Assembly (NCBI RefSeq): GCF_001439685.1
Contig: NZ_JYLH01000021.1
Coordinates: 25,212 to 89,211, forward strand
DNA: 64,000 bases
Origin: Pseudomonas libanensis
GTDB lineage: Bacteria; Pseudomonadota; Gammaproteobacteria; Pseudomonadales; Pseudomonadaceae
Direction of reading: 5' to 3'
Shown here: positions 41,962-51,439 of the stretch, piece by piece
Layout: each line of letters begins with the position of its first letter
Numbering within the stretch: the stretch's first letter is position 1
Program-made: the position numbers and the translations under genes
Notes under the pieces: generated by a model
Told to the model about the DNA's origin: nothing
What the model saw: only the letters and a program-made list of their open reading frames with translations
The model's database searches: none

Positions 41962-43029
41962 ATGAATCAAACCAACCTGCAATTCAAGACCCTGTTGCTG
42001 CTGCTGGCCCTGGTGACCATCGCTTTTATCTGGATATTGCTGCCGTTCTACGGCGCGGTATTCTGGGCTGTGATCCTCGGCATTATCTTTGCCCCTATGC
42101 AACGCCGCCTGCAGCAGCGGTTGGGCTGGAACCGCAACCTGACTTCGCTGACCACCTTGATGGTGTGCCTGGTGATCGCGATTCTGCCGGTGATTATTAC
42201 CAGTGCGTTGCTGGTGCAGGAGGGGGCCACGCTGTACAAAAACGTTGAGAGTGGCAAGCTGGATGTGGCCGGTTATATCGAGCAATTCAAGCATTTCCTG
42301 CCGCCGTACTTCCAACACCTGCTCGACCGCTTCGGCATGGGCAACCTGGAAGGGCTGCGGGAAAAAGTGGTCAAGGGTGCGATGCAGGGCAGTCAGTTCT
42401 TTGCCTCCCAGGCGTTCAGCTTTGGTCAGGGCACGTTTGATTTCCTGGTGAGCTTTTTCATCATGCTGTACTTGCTGTTTTTCCTGCTGCGCGACGGCCC
42501 GGAGCTGGTACGCAAGGTGCGCACCGCGGTACCGCTGGCCGAGCCGCAAAAGCGGCGCCTGCAACTCAAGTTCAACCGCGTGGTGCGCGCCACGGTCAAG
42601 GGCAACGTGCTGGTGGCCGTGACCCAAGGCGCATTGGGCGGCTTTATATTCTGGTTCCTGGATATTCCCAGTGCATTGCTCTGGGCGGTATTGATGGCGT
42701 TTCTATCCCTGCTGCCAGCGGTGGGCGCAGGAATTGTCTGGGGGCCGGTGGCGGTTTACTTCCTGCTCAGTGGTTCGATCTGGCAAGGCGTGGTGCTGGG
42801 GCTTTTCGGTGTATTCGTAATTGGCCTGGTGGACAACGTGCTGCGTCCGATCCTGGTGGGCAAGGACACCAAGATGCCGGACTACCTGATCCTGATCTCG
42901 ACCTTGGGTGGCCTGTCGGTGTTCGGCCTCAACGGCTTCGTCATCGGGCCGCTGGTGGCGGCGTTGTTCATGTCGTGCTGGGCGTTGTTCGTCGAAACCA
43001 AGCCACGGGTCAAATTGCCTTTGCCCTAG
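41962..43029 (+). CDS. AI-2E-family (PerM-like) permease
   Basis: A 355-residue inner-membrane protein with about eight helices, the family's LPFYGAVFWAVILGIIFAPM opening, and the C-terminal block LLPAVGAGIVWGPVAVYFLLSG, followed by DNVLRPILVGKDTKMPDYLILISTLGG. Despite the family name, members also act as Na+/H+ antiporters, so transport of autoinducer-2 should not be assumed. The stop overlaps the following convergent small gene by 4 bp. Confidence 0.9.
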   Translation: MNQTNLQFKTLLLLLALVTIAFIWILLPFYGAVFWAVILGIIFAPMQRRLQQRLGWNRNLTSLTTLMVCLVIAILPVIITSALLVQEGATLYKNVESGKLDVAGYIEQFKHFLPPYFQHLLDRFGMGNLEGLREKVVKGAMQGSQFFASQAFSFGQGTFDFLVSFFIMLYLLFFLLRDGPELVRKVRTAVPLAEPQKRRLQLKFNRVVRATVKGNVLVAVTQGALGGFIFWFLDIPSALLWAVLMAFLSLLPAVGAGIVWGPVAVYFLLSGSIWQGVVLGLFGVFVIGLVDNVLRPILVGKDTKMPDYLILISTLGGLSVFGLNGFVIGPLVAALFMSCWALFVETKPRVKLPLP

Positions 43030-43208
43030 GCTTGAAGCCTGAAGTCGGCTGCTCGTTGGCGCTGTGTTTCGGCGTCGGACAATGAAGTGAGCGGGCCGCT
43101 GATTGGTTCGCCATCGCGGACCACGTACCAACAGGCGAGCAAGCCGAGCTTACGTAAAGGGGCTGGGACGGCGCTGCCGATGACAGACATGATTTGAACA
43201 GTGGGCAT
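43026..43208 (-). CDS. Small hypothetical protein
   Basis: A 60-residue protein from an ATG with a strong GGAGGT four bases upstream. The sequence (MPTVQIMSVIGSAVP..GLLACWYVVRDGEPISGPL) looks folded, with a Trp/Tyr-rich strand, and is soluble. I do not recognise a family. The excellent ribosome site and the convergent fit against the permease stop argue that it is real. Confidence 0.6.
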   Translation of the reverse strand: MPTVQIMSVIGSAVPAPLRKLGLLACWYVVRDGEPISGPLTSLSDAETQRQRAADFRLQA

Positions 43209-43299
43209 AAGTACCTCCAATCGTTATGGAGGTCACCTTACGGTGCGCTGGCGCCGGGGAAAAATCACCTGGCTCGATAGTCGACATCGACGCCAGGCG

Positions 43300-43494
43300 T
43301 TAATCCACCACCTGGTCGAGCATGCTTACTACTTCGTGCTCACTGAGCAGCCCTTTGCGCACCAGGTTTTCGGCCAGCAAGGCGAGGAACTTCGCACTGC
43401 GGTGGCCCTCGAGGTGCTTGAGTTCGGTCAGGGCACTGTAGACCTTGCTGGACGTGCAGAGACCGGCGGTGCGATGCGGATTTTGCGTGGGCAT
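43300..43494 (-). CDS. Small hypothetical helical protein
   Basis: A 64-residue protein with AAGGA nine bases before the ATG. After a polar N-terminus it is predicted helical (VYSALTELKHLEGHRSAKFLALLAENLVRKGLLSEHEVVSMLDQVV), like small regulatory or DNA-binding-adjacent proteins in pseudomonads. No known family is recognised. It lies 91 bp upstream of the other small gene on the same strand, so the two may be co-transcribed. Confidence 0.6.
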   Translation of the reverse strand: MPTQNPHRTAGLCTSSKVYSALTELKHLEGHRSAKFLALLAENLVRKGLLSEHEVVSMLDQVVD

Positions 43495-43672
43495 GGGCAA
43501 TCGTCCTTAATTGTTATTGGGTGGACTGGGTCGATGGTGAGACTGTTTTATGACGCAACCATGACAGCGCACGCCTGCGCCGATCAAGAGGATATTGCGT
43601 CCTTATGATGTGGGATAGGCGCTTGGGCATTGTTCTCACAGCGACATTGGCAGGATAAATCCGGACTTTTCG

Positions 43673-43703
43673 GGCAAAAAAAGGCCCCGCTCAGGGGCGA
43701 GGC
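43673..43703 (-). terminator. Rho-independent terminator
   Basis: Read on the minus strand, a GC-rich stem (GCCCC/GGGGC core at 43684-43688 and 43694-43698, with outer GGCC arms) is followed by eight T. It lies about 25 bases after the stop of the Gly/Tyr-rich protein gene. Confidence 0.85.
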
Positions 43704-43727
43704 CCATTCAAGTCACTCAGTCCAAAC

Positions 43728-44096
43728 CTACCAACCGCGGCCGTAGTAGCCGTGTGGGTGGCCGTAGTAGCCGCGAGGCGGACCATAATAGCCGCGTGGA
43801 GGGCCGTAATAGACCGGGGCCGGGCGGTAATAAACCTGCTGTTGTACATACACCGGCGGCGGTGGCGCGTAATAGACCGGTGGCGCAGCGGCATACACCG
43901 GCTGCGGCTGGACGTACACCGGTTGTTGCACATAGACCTCACGAGGCTGGCTGGCAACCACGGAGCCAACTACCGCTGCGCCAACAAGTGCGCCCAACAC
44001 TGCCGGGCCACCCCAACCACCACCGTGGGCGGAAGCTTGGCCGGCCATTGCGAGTGCACCGATCAGCAAGGCGATTCTGGGGATTTTACGAATCAT
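43728..44096 (-). CDS. Exported Gly/Pro/Tyr-rich low-complexity protein
   Basis: A 122-residue protein with a signal peptide (about 1-24, ending QASA) and then a glycine zipper-like stretch (VLGALVGAAVVGSVVA). The remainder is Pro/Tyr/Val repeats (QPVYVQP, PPVYYAP, GPPRGYYG). The second of two close ATGs (44096) has GAGGA at the right distance. Such proteins are envelope or surface-associated; function unknown. Its own terminator follows. Confidence 0.75.
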   Translation of the reverse strand: MIRKIPRIALLIGALAMAGQASAHGGGWGGPAVLGALVGAAVVGSVVASQPREVYVQQPVYVQPQPVYAAAPPVYYAPPPPVYVQQQVYYRPAPVYYGPPRGYYGPPRGYYGHPHGYYGRGW

Positions 44097-44258
44097 GGTC
44101 ATTCCTCGGTTAGCCCCTGCGCTTGTGGTCTGCAATCAATAGACTCAAGGATTGTCGCGGGGATACTTTTAAGACAACGTGTTTCAAAAAAACAGCACTT
44201 CCATTAGGTAAAGGTTGTGTAAGGTCTGTACCGATTTGCTTACTTCAAGGAGTTACCC

Positions 44259-45077
44259 ATGCAGATGCACCCCAACAAGGACACCCAGCTGTGCATGTCA
44301 CTGTCGGCGCGCCCCGGGAACTTTGGCCTGCGTTTTCATAACCACTTGTATGAACAATTGGGTCTGAATTTCTACTATAAGGCCTTCAGCAGCCAGGACC
44401 TGCCCGGCGCGATCGGTGGTATTCGCGCCTTGGGCGTGCGGGGTTGCGGAGTATCGATGCCGTTCAAGGAGGCCGCCATTGCCTTAGTGGACGAACTTGA
44501 CGATTCAGTTCAAGCCATTGATTCGCTCAATACCATCGTCAACACCAACGGCCACCTCAAGGCCTATAACACTGACTACATTGCCATCGAGCAATTGCTG
44601 AAAAAGCACGCCGTGCCGACTGACTCCACGTTCGCCCTGCGCGGTAGTGGTGGCATGGCCAAGGCGGTTGCCAGTGCGTTGCGTGATGGCGGTTATGCCC
44701 ACGGCGTGATCGTGGCGCGCAATGAAGCTGCGGGCCAGGCATTGGCGCGCAACCTTGGGTATGAGTGGCAGGCGGACCTGGGCGACTTGCGCCCGCAGAT
44801 GCTGATCAATGTGACGCCCATCGGCATGACAGGTGGGGCCGAGGCGCAAGCATTGGCGTTCGAGGCCGACGCCATTGATCAGGCGCAGACTGTCTTCGAT
44901 GTAGTGGCGATCCCGGCTGAAACACCGCTGATCGTGCGTGGGCGCGCCAAGGGCAAGCGGGTGATTACCGGGCTGGAGGTGATTGCGATCCAGGCGCTGG
45001 AGCAGTTTGTGCTGTACACCGGCGTGCGCCCGACGCAGGAGCAATTCCAGGCGGCGGTGGCCTTCGCCCGTAATTGA
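44259..45077 (+). CDS. Shikimate 5-dehydrogenase-like protein
   Basis: A 272-residue AroE-fold oxidoreductase. The N-terminal domain has VSMPFKEAAIALVDELDD, where the Lys is the family's catalytic Lys, and NTDYIAIEQLL, where the Asp is the catalytic partner. The nucleotide loop GSGGMAKAVASAL replaces the usual GAGGAxRA. The divergence from classical AroE, including the altered cofactor loop and the SLSARPGNFG substrate block, places it in a side group, so substrate may not be shikimate. GGAG precedes the ATG. Confidence 0.82.
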   Translation: MQMHPNKDTQLCMSLSARPGNFGLRFHNHLYEQLGLNFYYKAFSSQDLPGAIGGIRALGVRGCGVSMPFKEAAIALVDELDDSVQAIDSLNTIVNTNGHLKAYNTDYIAIEQLLKKHAVPTDSTFALRGSGGMAKAVASALRDGGYAHGVIVARNEAAGQALARNLGYEWQADLGDLRPQMLINVTPIGMTGGAEAQALAFEADAIDQAQTVFDVVAIPAETPLIVRGRAKGKRVITGLEVIAIQALEQFVLYTGVRPTQEQFQAAVAFARN

Positions 45078-45150
45078 AGGCCGCTGGAGCGCTAATGTGG
45101 GAGGGGCCGCGATGACGGTGTATCAGCCACTTATTGGACGCCCTCATCGG

Positions 45151-45364
45151 GGCATAGTGATCTACACAACTTCTGGCATGGCGCGGTACCTGTGGGAGGG
45201 GGCTTGCCCCCGATGGCGGCACCCCCCAAATCCCTGTCGAATTCCGGCCAGCGTGGTTTAACGGGGCGCCTGAGATCAAAAGCAGATCAAGATCAAGATC
45301 AAGAGCCACTCGCTGCGCATCGTGGTTACCGTTGGCTGCTATACAGTTGTGTAGACGCCCATGC
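45151..45364. mobile_element. Composite TIR-bounded repeat element, copy B (internally deleted)
   Basis: The ends (45151-45172 and 45345-45364) are degenerate versions of the same inverted repeats seen in copies A and C. Inside, one REP unit joins directly to the ccccaaatccctgtcgaattccgg part of the longer unit, so about 350 bp are missing. The agatca run is expanded here. From 45078 to 45417 I see no gene. Confidence 0.65.
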
Positions 45365-45417
45365 TCATCGGGGACAAGTCGAATCGTCGCACCGCCCCTG
45401 TCACATTTTTTACTGTG

Positions 45418-46071
45418 TCAGGCCTGTTCCAGCTGTGCCAAGCGTTCCTCCAACGCTGCAATCCGGGCTTCCAATTCGTCGATACGTTCCAATGGGACTG
45501 AGCTGCCGGGCCCACGCTCCATCGGACTGCCCCGCGCCGTGAGTATCGCCTCGATATCCGCCGGGTCTCCCAACGCATGGGTATACCGGTCTTCCCGCTG
45601 TCCCGCCTGACGCGGCACCAGCAACGCCAACCCCCGCGCTATCAGCCGTTCCAGCTGATGCACGACCTGCTCGGCATCTTCGAAATCATGCATGCGCCCG
45701 CTGCGGGTCAGCAGCTCATTGACCGTCTGCGGCCCGCGCAGGAACAGCAGCCCGGTCAAGATCACCTGGGCTGGCACCAGTTCCAGGGCCTTATCCACAC
45801 GGTGTTCCCAGCGGTCGGCGCGGCTGCCCATCACCAGGCGGGTATAGCCTTGGCCTTCCAGCGCGCGTAGGCTCTGGCCGACCTGGCCCTGGCTGAGGTT
45901 CATCACCGGTTCGCGGCTGGTCTTCTGGTTGCAGGCCAGCACCAGGGCGTTGAGGGTCAGGGGGTAGGTTTCCGGGTTGGTTGCCTGTTTCTCGATCAGG
46001 CAGCCCAGGATGCGGATTTCCGTGCTGTTCAGGCGCGGCTCAGGGGTGTCGGTGTCGTGCTCGGCGGTCAT
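45418..46071 (-). CDS. yceH: YceH family (DUF480) protein
   Basis: A 217-residue protein of the UPF0502/DUF480 family, built from two winged-helix domains (NSTEIRILGCLIEKQATNPETYPLTLNALVLACNQKTSR at about 14-52; ILTGLLFLRGPQTVNELLTRSGRMHDF at about 104-130). A C-terminal short coiled coil (IDELEARIAALEERLAQLEQ) follows. Function is unknown; the fold suggests DNA binding or a scaffold role. Confidence 0.9.
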   Translation of the reverse strand: MTAEHDTDTPEPRLNSTEIRILGCLIEKQATNPETYPLTLNALVLACNQKTSREPVMNLSQGQVGQSLRALEGQGYTRLVMGSRADRWEHRVDKALELVPAQVILTGLLFLRGPQTVNELLTRSGRMHDFEDAEQVVHQLERLIARGLALLVPRQAGQREDRYTHALGDPADIEAILTARGSPMERGPGSSVPLERIDELEARIAALEERLAQLEQA

Positions 46072-46186
46072 CGCGCTTTCCCTATGCAGTGAAGGTCACC
46101 AGCGTAATCCTCAAAAAATAAAAGACAAGCGCCGGGCATGGCTATAATCGCCGCTGGTTCCAACCCTGCCATTACCAGAGACTGCC

Positions 46187-46696
46187 ATGACTATTTCCCT
46201 GTACGCCGCTTCTATCCCAGTCTTCAAGCAAATGCTCACCGCCCTGAGCGGTGTGTTGACCAAGGCCGAAGCCCACGCCACCGCCAGGAATATCGAGCCG
46301 AACGCGTTGCTGCAAGCACGTCTGTTCCCTGACATGTTCCAACTGGTGCGCCAGGTGCAGATCGCCGTCGACTTTGCCAAAGGCGTTTCCGCTCGCCTGG
46401 CCGAGATCGAAGTACCCAAATATGAAGACAGCGAAGTGACCTTCGCCGACCTGCAAGCGCTGATCGCCAAGGTCCTGGCGTTCGTCGACACCATCAAGCC
46501 CGAGCAGATCGATGGCAAGGAAAGCATCGAGATCGTCACCCGCCCAGGTACTCCGAAGGAGAAGCGCTTCAGCGGCCAGTCCTACCTGTTGACCTACGGC
46601 CTGCCGCAGTTCTTCTTCCACGTCACCACCGCTTACGCCTTGCTGCGTCATAACGGTGTGGAAGTGGGCAAGCGCGATTACATGGGCGCGTTCTAA
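46187..46696 (+). CDS. DUF1993 family protein
   Basis: A 169-residue soluble protein matching DUF1993: N-terminal SLYAASIPVFKQMLTALSGVL, LFPDMFQLVRQVQIAVDFAKG, and a C-terminal FFFHVTTAYALLRHNGVEVGKRDYMG. The family has a DinB-like four-helix bundle; biochemical role unknown. A good terminator follows. Confidence 0.9.
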   Translation: MTISLYAASIPVFKQMLTALSGVLTKAEAHATARNIEPNALLQARLFPDMFQLVRQVQIAVDFAKGVSARLAEIEVPKYEDSEVTFADLQALIAKVLAFVDTIKPEQIDGKESIEIVTRPGTPKEKRFSGQSYLLTYGLPQFFFHVTTAYALLRHNGVEVGKRDYMGAF

Positions 46697-46717
46697 ACTC
46701 GTACTTTAAAACACAGC

Positions 46718-46754
46718 CCGGGGTTGTTCTTGAATGAACAGCTCCGGTTTTTTT
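46718..46754 (+). terminator. Rho-independent terminator after DUF1993 gene
   Basis: A 12-bp stem with two G-T pairs (46718-46729 with 46736-46747), a 6-base loop and seven to eight T, 21 bases after the stop. Confidence 0.92.
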
Positions 46755-46879
46755 ATGCGCGGGATTTTATACGCATCTCATGCCTCGTTACATATTGCGA
46801 TGCAACCTATATCTAGATAGTCCTCACTCACGAACGCCTAAAAAACTTTCTATTGAAGTGCCTGGAGACTACGAACGAT

Positions 46880-49800
46880 ATGAATCTTTCTTCCATCGCG
46901 GTGACTGCACCTCCCGGGAATTCTCATTTCGGCCCAACACTGGAGACGCCCAACTATCAAGTTTCGTCTTCTTCAAAGCCCATTGCAATGACTCGAACCC
47001 GGCGAGAGGTGCAAGGCGATGACGTGTCCTCCCAAACCTCTCAGCGCGAACACGCCAACAGCGAATTGGCAGTCAGTTATGCAGAAGCGCTAGAGGGCCG
47101 GAGCCGTGATGAGGACACTATTATCGCGTACATCCCGGACGCTTCATCTTTCGGCCAATGGCGTACACAGTTGCGTAATGCACTTAACGACAAGGCCTTT
47201 TTAACTTGGCTCAAGTCAGATGGTTTTGATCCATCCACCCTCCAGATAACTTCTGACGGGGCGCTCAGCGTCAGTAAAAATGGGGTGCTTACCCTGTTTA
47301 CCTTAAAAGACAACTCTCCGTGGGCGACCTTCGCTGGGCCGATTCTGGCTGCGGTAAAAGCTTATGCACCCGGTGGAGTCACCTGGTCGGCCCTGCATGA
47401 GGAAAGTGCGCCGCTCAAGTGGGTCGCCCAGTTCTATGGCGAAACAATTCATAACGACTCATTCGAAGATCGAAAACGCGCCCAAGAGTTGCGAAAAAAC
47501 CACACATTCGCAACGGCGGGAGTTGGTAAGGAGCGCACTGAAGAAACACTGGTGGCTCAAAAACAACAACTTGCCAATAAACGCGATCTGCACACCTTCT
47601 CGGATTCCCTGGCCACGGCTTTCGTCAAGGCGGACGAATATCTGGATAAGCAAGAGGCATTGCACGCCTACGATCACCGCCTTCTACCTAGCCCACCAGC
47701 TTATGACCGCGATGCAGGATTGCAATCCTATTTGCAATCACAACAGATCAGGCTTGATCCTGACTCTGGTTTCCAGCTGGATAATCAACCAATGGCCGGC
47801 AAGCAGGTGAACCTCCTGCGGTTCATGACCGGCAATGGCTGGGATCACCCGGCTGATCAAGCCGAGGTCAAGAACATGCTCAAGGAGTTAATCCGTCCAA
47901 CCGAGTATAGGCAACTGTATGGCGATTTGGGGGGAGGCTTATCGTGGCCAACACCGCTTGATTCACAGCAACAGCAGGCCATCTATGACGCCGTTGCCTA
48001 TAACTCGATGGCGTTGCCTGAGTTCGACAAGTTGAAGCTGAGCCAGAACGCCTTTGGGTATCTGACGCAAACCATCCAGTGGTCCGAGGCAGAGCTGAAA
48101 GATCCCCGGCAAGCGGTCTTCAGGCTTTTGCAAAGCCCCACTGCGCAGGCTATGGGCGAAGCGTTACGCACTCAGTTCGAGGGCGCGGGCAGTGCCGAAG
48201 ACTGGGCGCTTGCGGCGCTTCAGGTAGGCCTCAATCAAGACGCATTGTGGAAGCCAGAAGAAAAGAACAAGGTGGCCGGGTTTGATTTGTCGGCGCGCGA
48301 GAATGGGGGTAAGCCGCTGTCTTTTGTCCTTGAGGGGCTAACCGAACATCTGCGCAAGTCATATGGCAATAACGCCCCGGTTGCAGCCTATCTCCTGCTG
48401 TCGCACCACGCTCCGGAATTATTGGTTAAAGATGTCCCGGACAGTGTTACTTATGGCTCACCGGCCTGGGTGAGCTTGAAGGCTATCGTTGCCAAATCCG
48501 AGATGCGCTCCCCGGGCGCGGCGGCGACTAAAACTTATGAGCAACTGCTCAAAGACGACCTGGAGCCCATTACCGCTGCCGAAAAACAAGTGGCGGCGCT
48601 GGCTGGGCGCGAAGGGCTGATTCACTGGGCTGTGGCGGATGGAGCAATTGGAAAACGGGCGGATAACAATTACACGGATGAAGAGGTTGAACGTGCCGGC
48701 ACCCTCGCGACCGAGCGTTTCGATACCTTGACGCAGGCTTCAGAAGCACAACGCACAGAATTAGCCACGCGTAAGGCACTGGCGCTCAATGCGCTGAAGG
48801 AGCGTTTCCCCGTAAAAGAATACGGGGTGATAGATTTTGAGAAGAAAGCGATCTTTCCAAAAGAACAGAATCGGGACTTACAAGGGCCGTACTCGATACT
48901 GGATATCTTTTTGCAGCCGCAGCAGCATGTGGAGTGGTATTCCAATGATCCTGCTGTTCCCATTGAAAAGATATCCCATGAGCTCAAGTTTATACCTCCG
49001 GTAAATGAGCTGTTTGAAAAGCAAGTCGTTGATTATTATGACGGGCTTAAAGGCGCTATGAAGGTGACCGTACAACACCAAATGTCGCTGCTGTCTGAGG
49101 AAGATAAGGCCGCGCTTCAGCATGGCGCCTTGAAAATTTATGGAGAAGAGAAAGTAACTGAAACAATTATATGGGCAGGCCATAGAGTTCGCTACGCTAC
49201 CTCAGAGACCGAGGAGGTCAAAAGCAGCGCCGTATTTGTTGAATCCCTGCATGAAGGCCGGAAACGAATCTATGAATTCAATCCCGCGACAGGGGGGCTG
49301 CGGTATCGAGAAGATTTGGCCGATGGGCTGAAGACAGGCTTGCAAGGCGAATGGAGCTCCCTTGCAACCAAAGACTCAAAGGTCACAGTTAGAACAAACA
49401 TTAAACTTACCGAAATTAAAGCCAACGCCCCGGCAGACAGTAAAGAACGGGAATCAAAGCCTCAAACTTCAATGCCTATACAAGCCTTCACCTCGGCGAG
49501 AACGCAGCACATAGCCGATGCCGTTACGAGCCATTTTTTCAGTACTAAAGAGCGTGAACAGTTGGCTAGCGCAGCCAAAGGCGTTACCACATTCGATACT
49601 GAAGTGACGGAGTTCGAAAAAATACAAGCCGTCACCCGTGCGCTGATACCCGGTGCCGCAGCGCTTCACAGTTTTCAGCAGGGTAGGGTCGGTGAAGGGC
49701 TTACGTTTCTTGCATTCGACATATTCGGCTTCGTTGTCGCCGGTGCCGGAGCCCTCGGAAAGATTTCCAAGATAGCGAAGGTGGGAGGGCAGCTAGGAAA

Positions 49801-50140
49801 AGGAGGCGTTGCAGGTAGGCTGGGACGGGCATTTATCAGTGCCGCCAACCCTTTTGCCGGGGGAGCGGCCATCGGTACCAGAGGCCTTACAGCTTTCTCT
49901 TCGGTTGTGGGAAAAGGGAGCCTTACCTGGAAGGTAATCGCGGCTAACCGCAGTGTGGATAGGGTGTATCAGCATAAGCCGAAAGACGTGAAGGAAGGCA
50001 CTTATCAGGGCGTCGATACAGCAAAGGTCATGGCTCAGTTAGATGACATCACCGGTAAGTGGTACCGATTCGATCCGAAAACAAGCAAGCGGTATGGGAC
50101 ACCTCTTCAGGGGTTCACTCCGGAAAATTCCTCTTCCTGA
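46880..50140 (+). CDS. Large toxin-like protein of unknown family
   Basis: A 1086-residue protein without signal peptide. The N-terminus is Ser/Thr/Pro-rich and probably disordered (about 1-65). A long, mostly helical central region holds many Gln/Lys/Glu (about 65-900). One hydrophobic, glycine-rich segment (about 920-1000: PGAAALHSFQQGRVGEGLTF, DIFGFVVAGAGALGKI and onward) resembles the membrane-inserting or processing region of dermonecrotic/Mcf-type large toxins. It ends in a short soluble tail (YQGVDTAKVMAQLDDITGKWYRF). No catalytic motif is found. The ATG at 46880 follows GGAG. No hrp box or secretion partner is adjacent. Lower GC than its neighbours suggests transfer. Confidence 0.6.
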   Translation: MNLSSIAVTAPPGNSHFGPTLETPNYQVSSSSKPIAMTRTRREVQGDDVSSQTSQREHANSELAVSYAEALEGRSRDEDTIIAYIPDASSFGQWRTQLRNALNDKAFLTWLKSDGFDPSTLQITSDGALSVSKNGVLTLFTLKDNSPWATFAGPILAAVKAYAPGGVTWSALHEESAPLKWVAQFYGETIHNDSFEDRKRAQELRKNHTFATAGVGKERTEETLVAQKQQLANKRDLHTFSDSLATAFVKADEYLDKQEALHAYDHRLLPSPPAYDRDAGLQSYLQSQQIRLDPDSGFQLDNQPMAGKQVNLLRFMTGNGWDHPADQAEVKNMLKELIRPTEYRQLYGDLGGGLSWPTPLDSQQQQAIYDAVAYNSMALPEFDKLKLSQNAFGYLTQTIQWSEAELKDPRQAVFRLLQSPTAQAMGEALRTQFEGAGSAEDWALAALQVGLNQDALWKPEEKNKVAGFDLSARENGGKPLSFVLEGLTEHLRKSYGNNAPVAAYLLLSHHAPELLVKDVPDSVTYGSPAWVSLKAIVAKSEMRSPGAAATKTYEQLLKDDLEPITAAEKQVAALAGREGLIHWAVADGAIGKRADNNYTDEEVERAGTLATERFDTLTQASEAQRTELATRKALALNALKERFPVKEYGVIDFEKKAIFPKEQNRDLQGPYSILDIFLQPQQHVEWYSNDPAVPIEKISHELKFIPPVNELFEKQVVDYYDGLKGAMKVTVQHQMSLLSEEDKAALQHGALKIYGEEKVTETIIWAGHRVRYATSETEEVKSSAVFVESLHEGRKRIYEFNPATGGLRYREDLADGLKTGLQGEWSSLATKDSKVTVRTNIKLTEIKANAPADSKERESKPQTSMPIQAFTSARTQHIADAVTSHFFSTKEREQLASAAKGVTTFDTEVTEFEKIQAVTRALIPGAAALHSFQQGRVGEGLTFLAFDIFGFVVAGAGALGKISKIAKVGGQLGKGGVAGRLGRAFISAANPFAGGAAIGTRGLTAFSSVVGKGSLTWKVIAANRSVDRVYQHKPKDVKEGTYQGVDTAKVMAQLDDITGKWYRFDPKTSKRYGTPLQGFTPENSSS

Positions 50141-50170
50141 ACTCAATACCTTCAACCATCGTTAGAAAAG

Positions 50171-50203
50171 GCCCGGGTCGATTCTGCAGTGAACGCCCCG
50201 GGC
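50171..50203. terminator. Bidirectional terminator
   Basis: GCCCGGG (50171-50177) pairs with CCCGGGC (50197-50203), flanked by AAAAG and CTTTCC. It sits between the convergent toxin-like gene and sstT and can serve both. Confidence 0.75.
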
Positions 50204-50218
50204 TTTCCTTTCGCTCAT

Positions 50219-51439
50219 TCAGGCTGTTTGTTCTTCCTTGCCCAAACACGCTGCCGCAGTAAACAGCACATCGGTCGACGAGTTGAGCGCAGTTTCCGCC
50301 GAATCCTGCAGCACACCGATGATGAAACCGACGGCCACTACCTGCATGGCGATTTCACTTGGAATGCCGAACAGGCTGCACGCCAGCGGAATGAGCAGCA
50401 GCGAACCACCCGCCACCCCAGACGCACCACATGCGCACACCGCGGCAACCACGCTGAGCAGTACGGCGGTCGGCAGGTCCACGGCAATCCCGAGGGTATG
50501 CACGGCCGCCAGGGTCAGTACGGTGATGGTGATCGCGGCACCGGCCATATTGATGGTGGCGCCGAGCGGGATTGACACCGAGTAGGTGTCTTCATGCAGG
50601 CCCAGGCGTTTGCTCAGCGCCAGGTTGACTGGAATGTTCGCCGCCGAACTGCGGGTGAAAAATGCGGTAATGCCGCTTTCACGCAGGCACATCAGCACCA
50701 GCGGGTAAGGGTTGCGGCGTAGCTTCCAGAACACGATGGCAGGGTTGATCACCAGCGCCACGAATAGCATGCAGCCGATCAGCACCACCAGCAGGTGGGC
50801 GTAGCCGAGCAGGGCGCCAAAGCCGGAAGTGGCCAGGGTCGAGGCCACCAGGCCAAAGATACCCAGCGGGGCGAAGCGGATCACCACGCGCACGATCAGG
50901 GTCACGCCGTTGGACAGGTCGTCCAATACCGTACGGGTGGTTTCGCCGGCATGACGAATGGCGATGCCCATGCCGATGGCCCAGGCCAGGATGCCGATGA
51001 AGTTGGCGTTCATCAGCGCGCTGATGGGGTTATCCACCACGCTGAGCAGCAGGCTTTGCAACACTTCGCCAATGCCGCCGGGAGCGCTCACTGTGGCGTC
51101 ATGGGTGGCGAGGACCAGGGAGGAGGGGAACAGGGTGCTGGCCACCACTGCAACCACGGCGGCGGCAAAGGTGCCGAGCAGATACAGGAACAGGATCGGG
51201 CGGATATGGGTTTCCTGGCCGTGTTTATGGTTGGCGATCGAGGCCATTACCAGCACAAACACCAGGATCGGCGCGACCGCCTTCAGTGCAGTGACGAACA
51301 CCTTGCCGATAAAACCGGTGGCGCGGGCAGCCTCGGGTAATAACAAGGCCAGCACGATCCCGGCGATCAGGCCGATGACGATTTGGGTGACCAGGCTGAC
51401 GCGCATTAGACGTTGCAACAGGGAAGGGGCAGCAGTCAT
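50219..51439 (-). CDS. sstT: Sodium/serine-threonine symporter SstT
   Basis: A 406-residue inner-membrane transporter of the DAACS (glutamate transporter-like) family. Recognisable are the serine-rich hairpin AFFTRSSAANIPVNL and the Na+ site region SIPLGATINMAGAAITITVL, with an overall match to SstT. It imports L-serine and L-threonine with Na+. Length is normal. Confidence 0.93.
   Translation of the reverse strand: MTAAPSLLQRLMRVSLVTQIVIGLIAGIVLALLLPEAARATGFIGKVFVTALKAVAPILVFVLVMASIANHKHGQETHIRPILFLYLLGTFAAAVVAVVASTLFPSSLVLATHDATVSAPGGIGEVLQSLLLSVVDNPISALMNANFIGILAWAIGMGIAIRHAGETTRTVLDDLSNGVTLIVRVVIRFAPLGIFGLVASTLATSGFGALLGYAHLLVVLIGCMLFVALVINPAIVFWKLRRNPYPLVLMCLRESGITAFFTRSSAANIPVNLALSKRLGLHEDTYSVSIPLGATINMAGAAITITVLTLAAVHTLGIAVDLPTAVLLSVVAAVCACGASGVAGGSLLLIPLACSLFGIPSEIAMQVVAVGFIIGVLQDSAETALNSSTDVLFTAAACLGKEEQTA

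Noticed and set aside
46690..46880. Possible hrp box before the 1086-residue toxin-like gene
   Set aside because: I searched for GGAAC followed 15-16 bases later by CCAC and found none, so it was not grouped with the HrpL-type genes.
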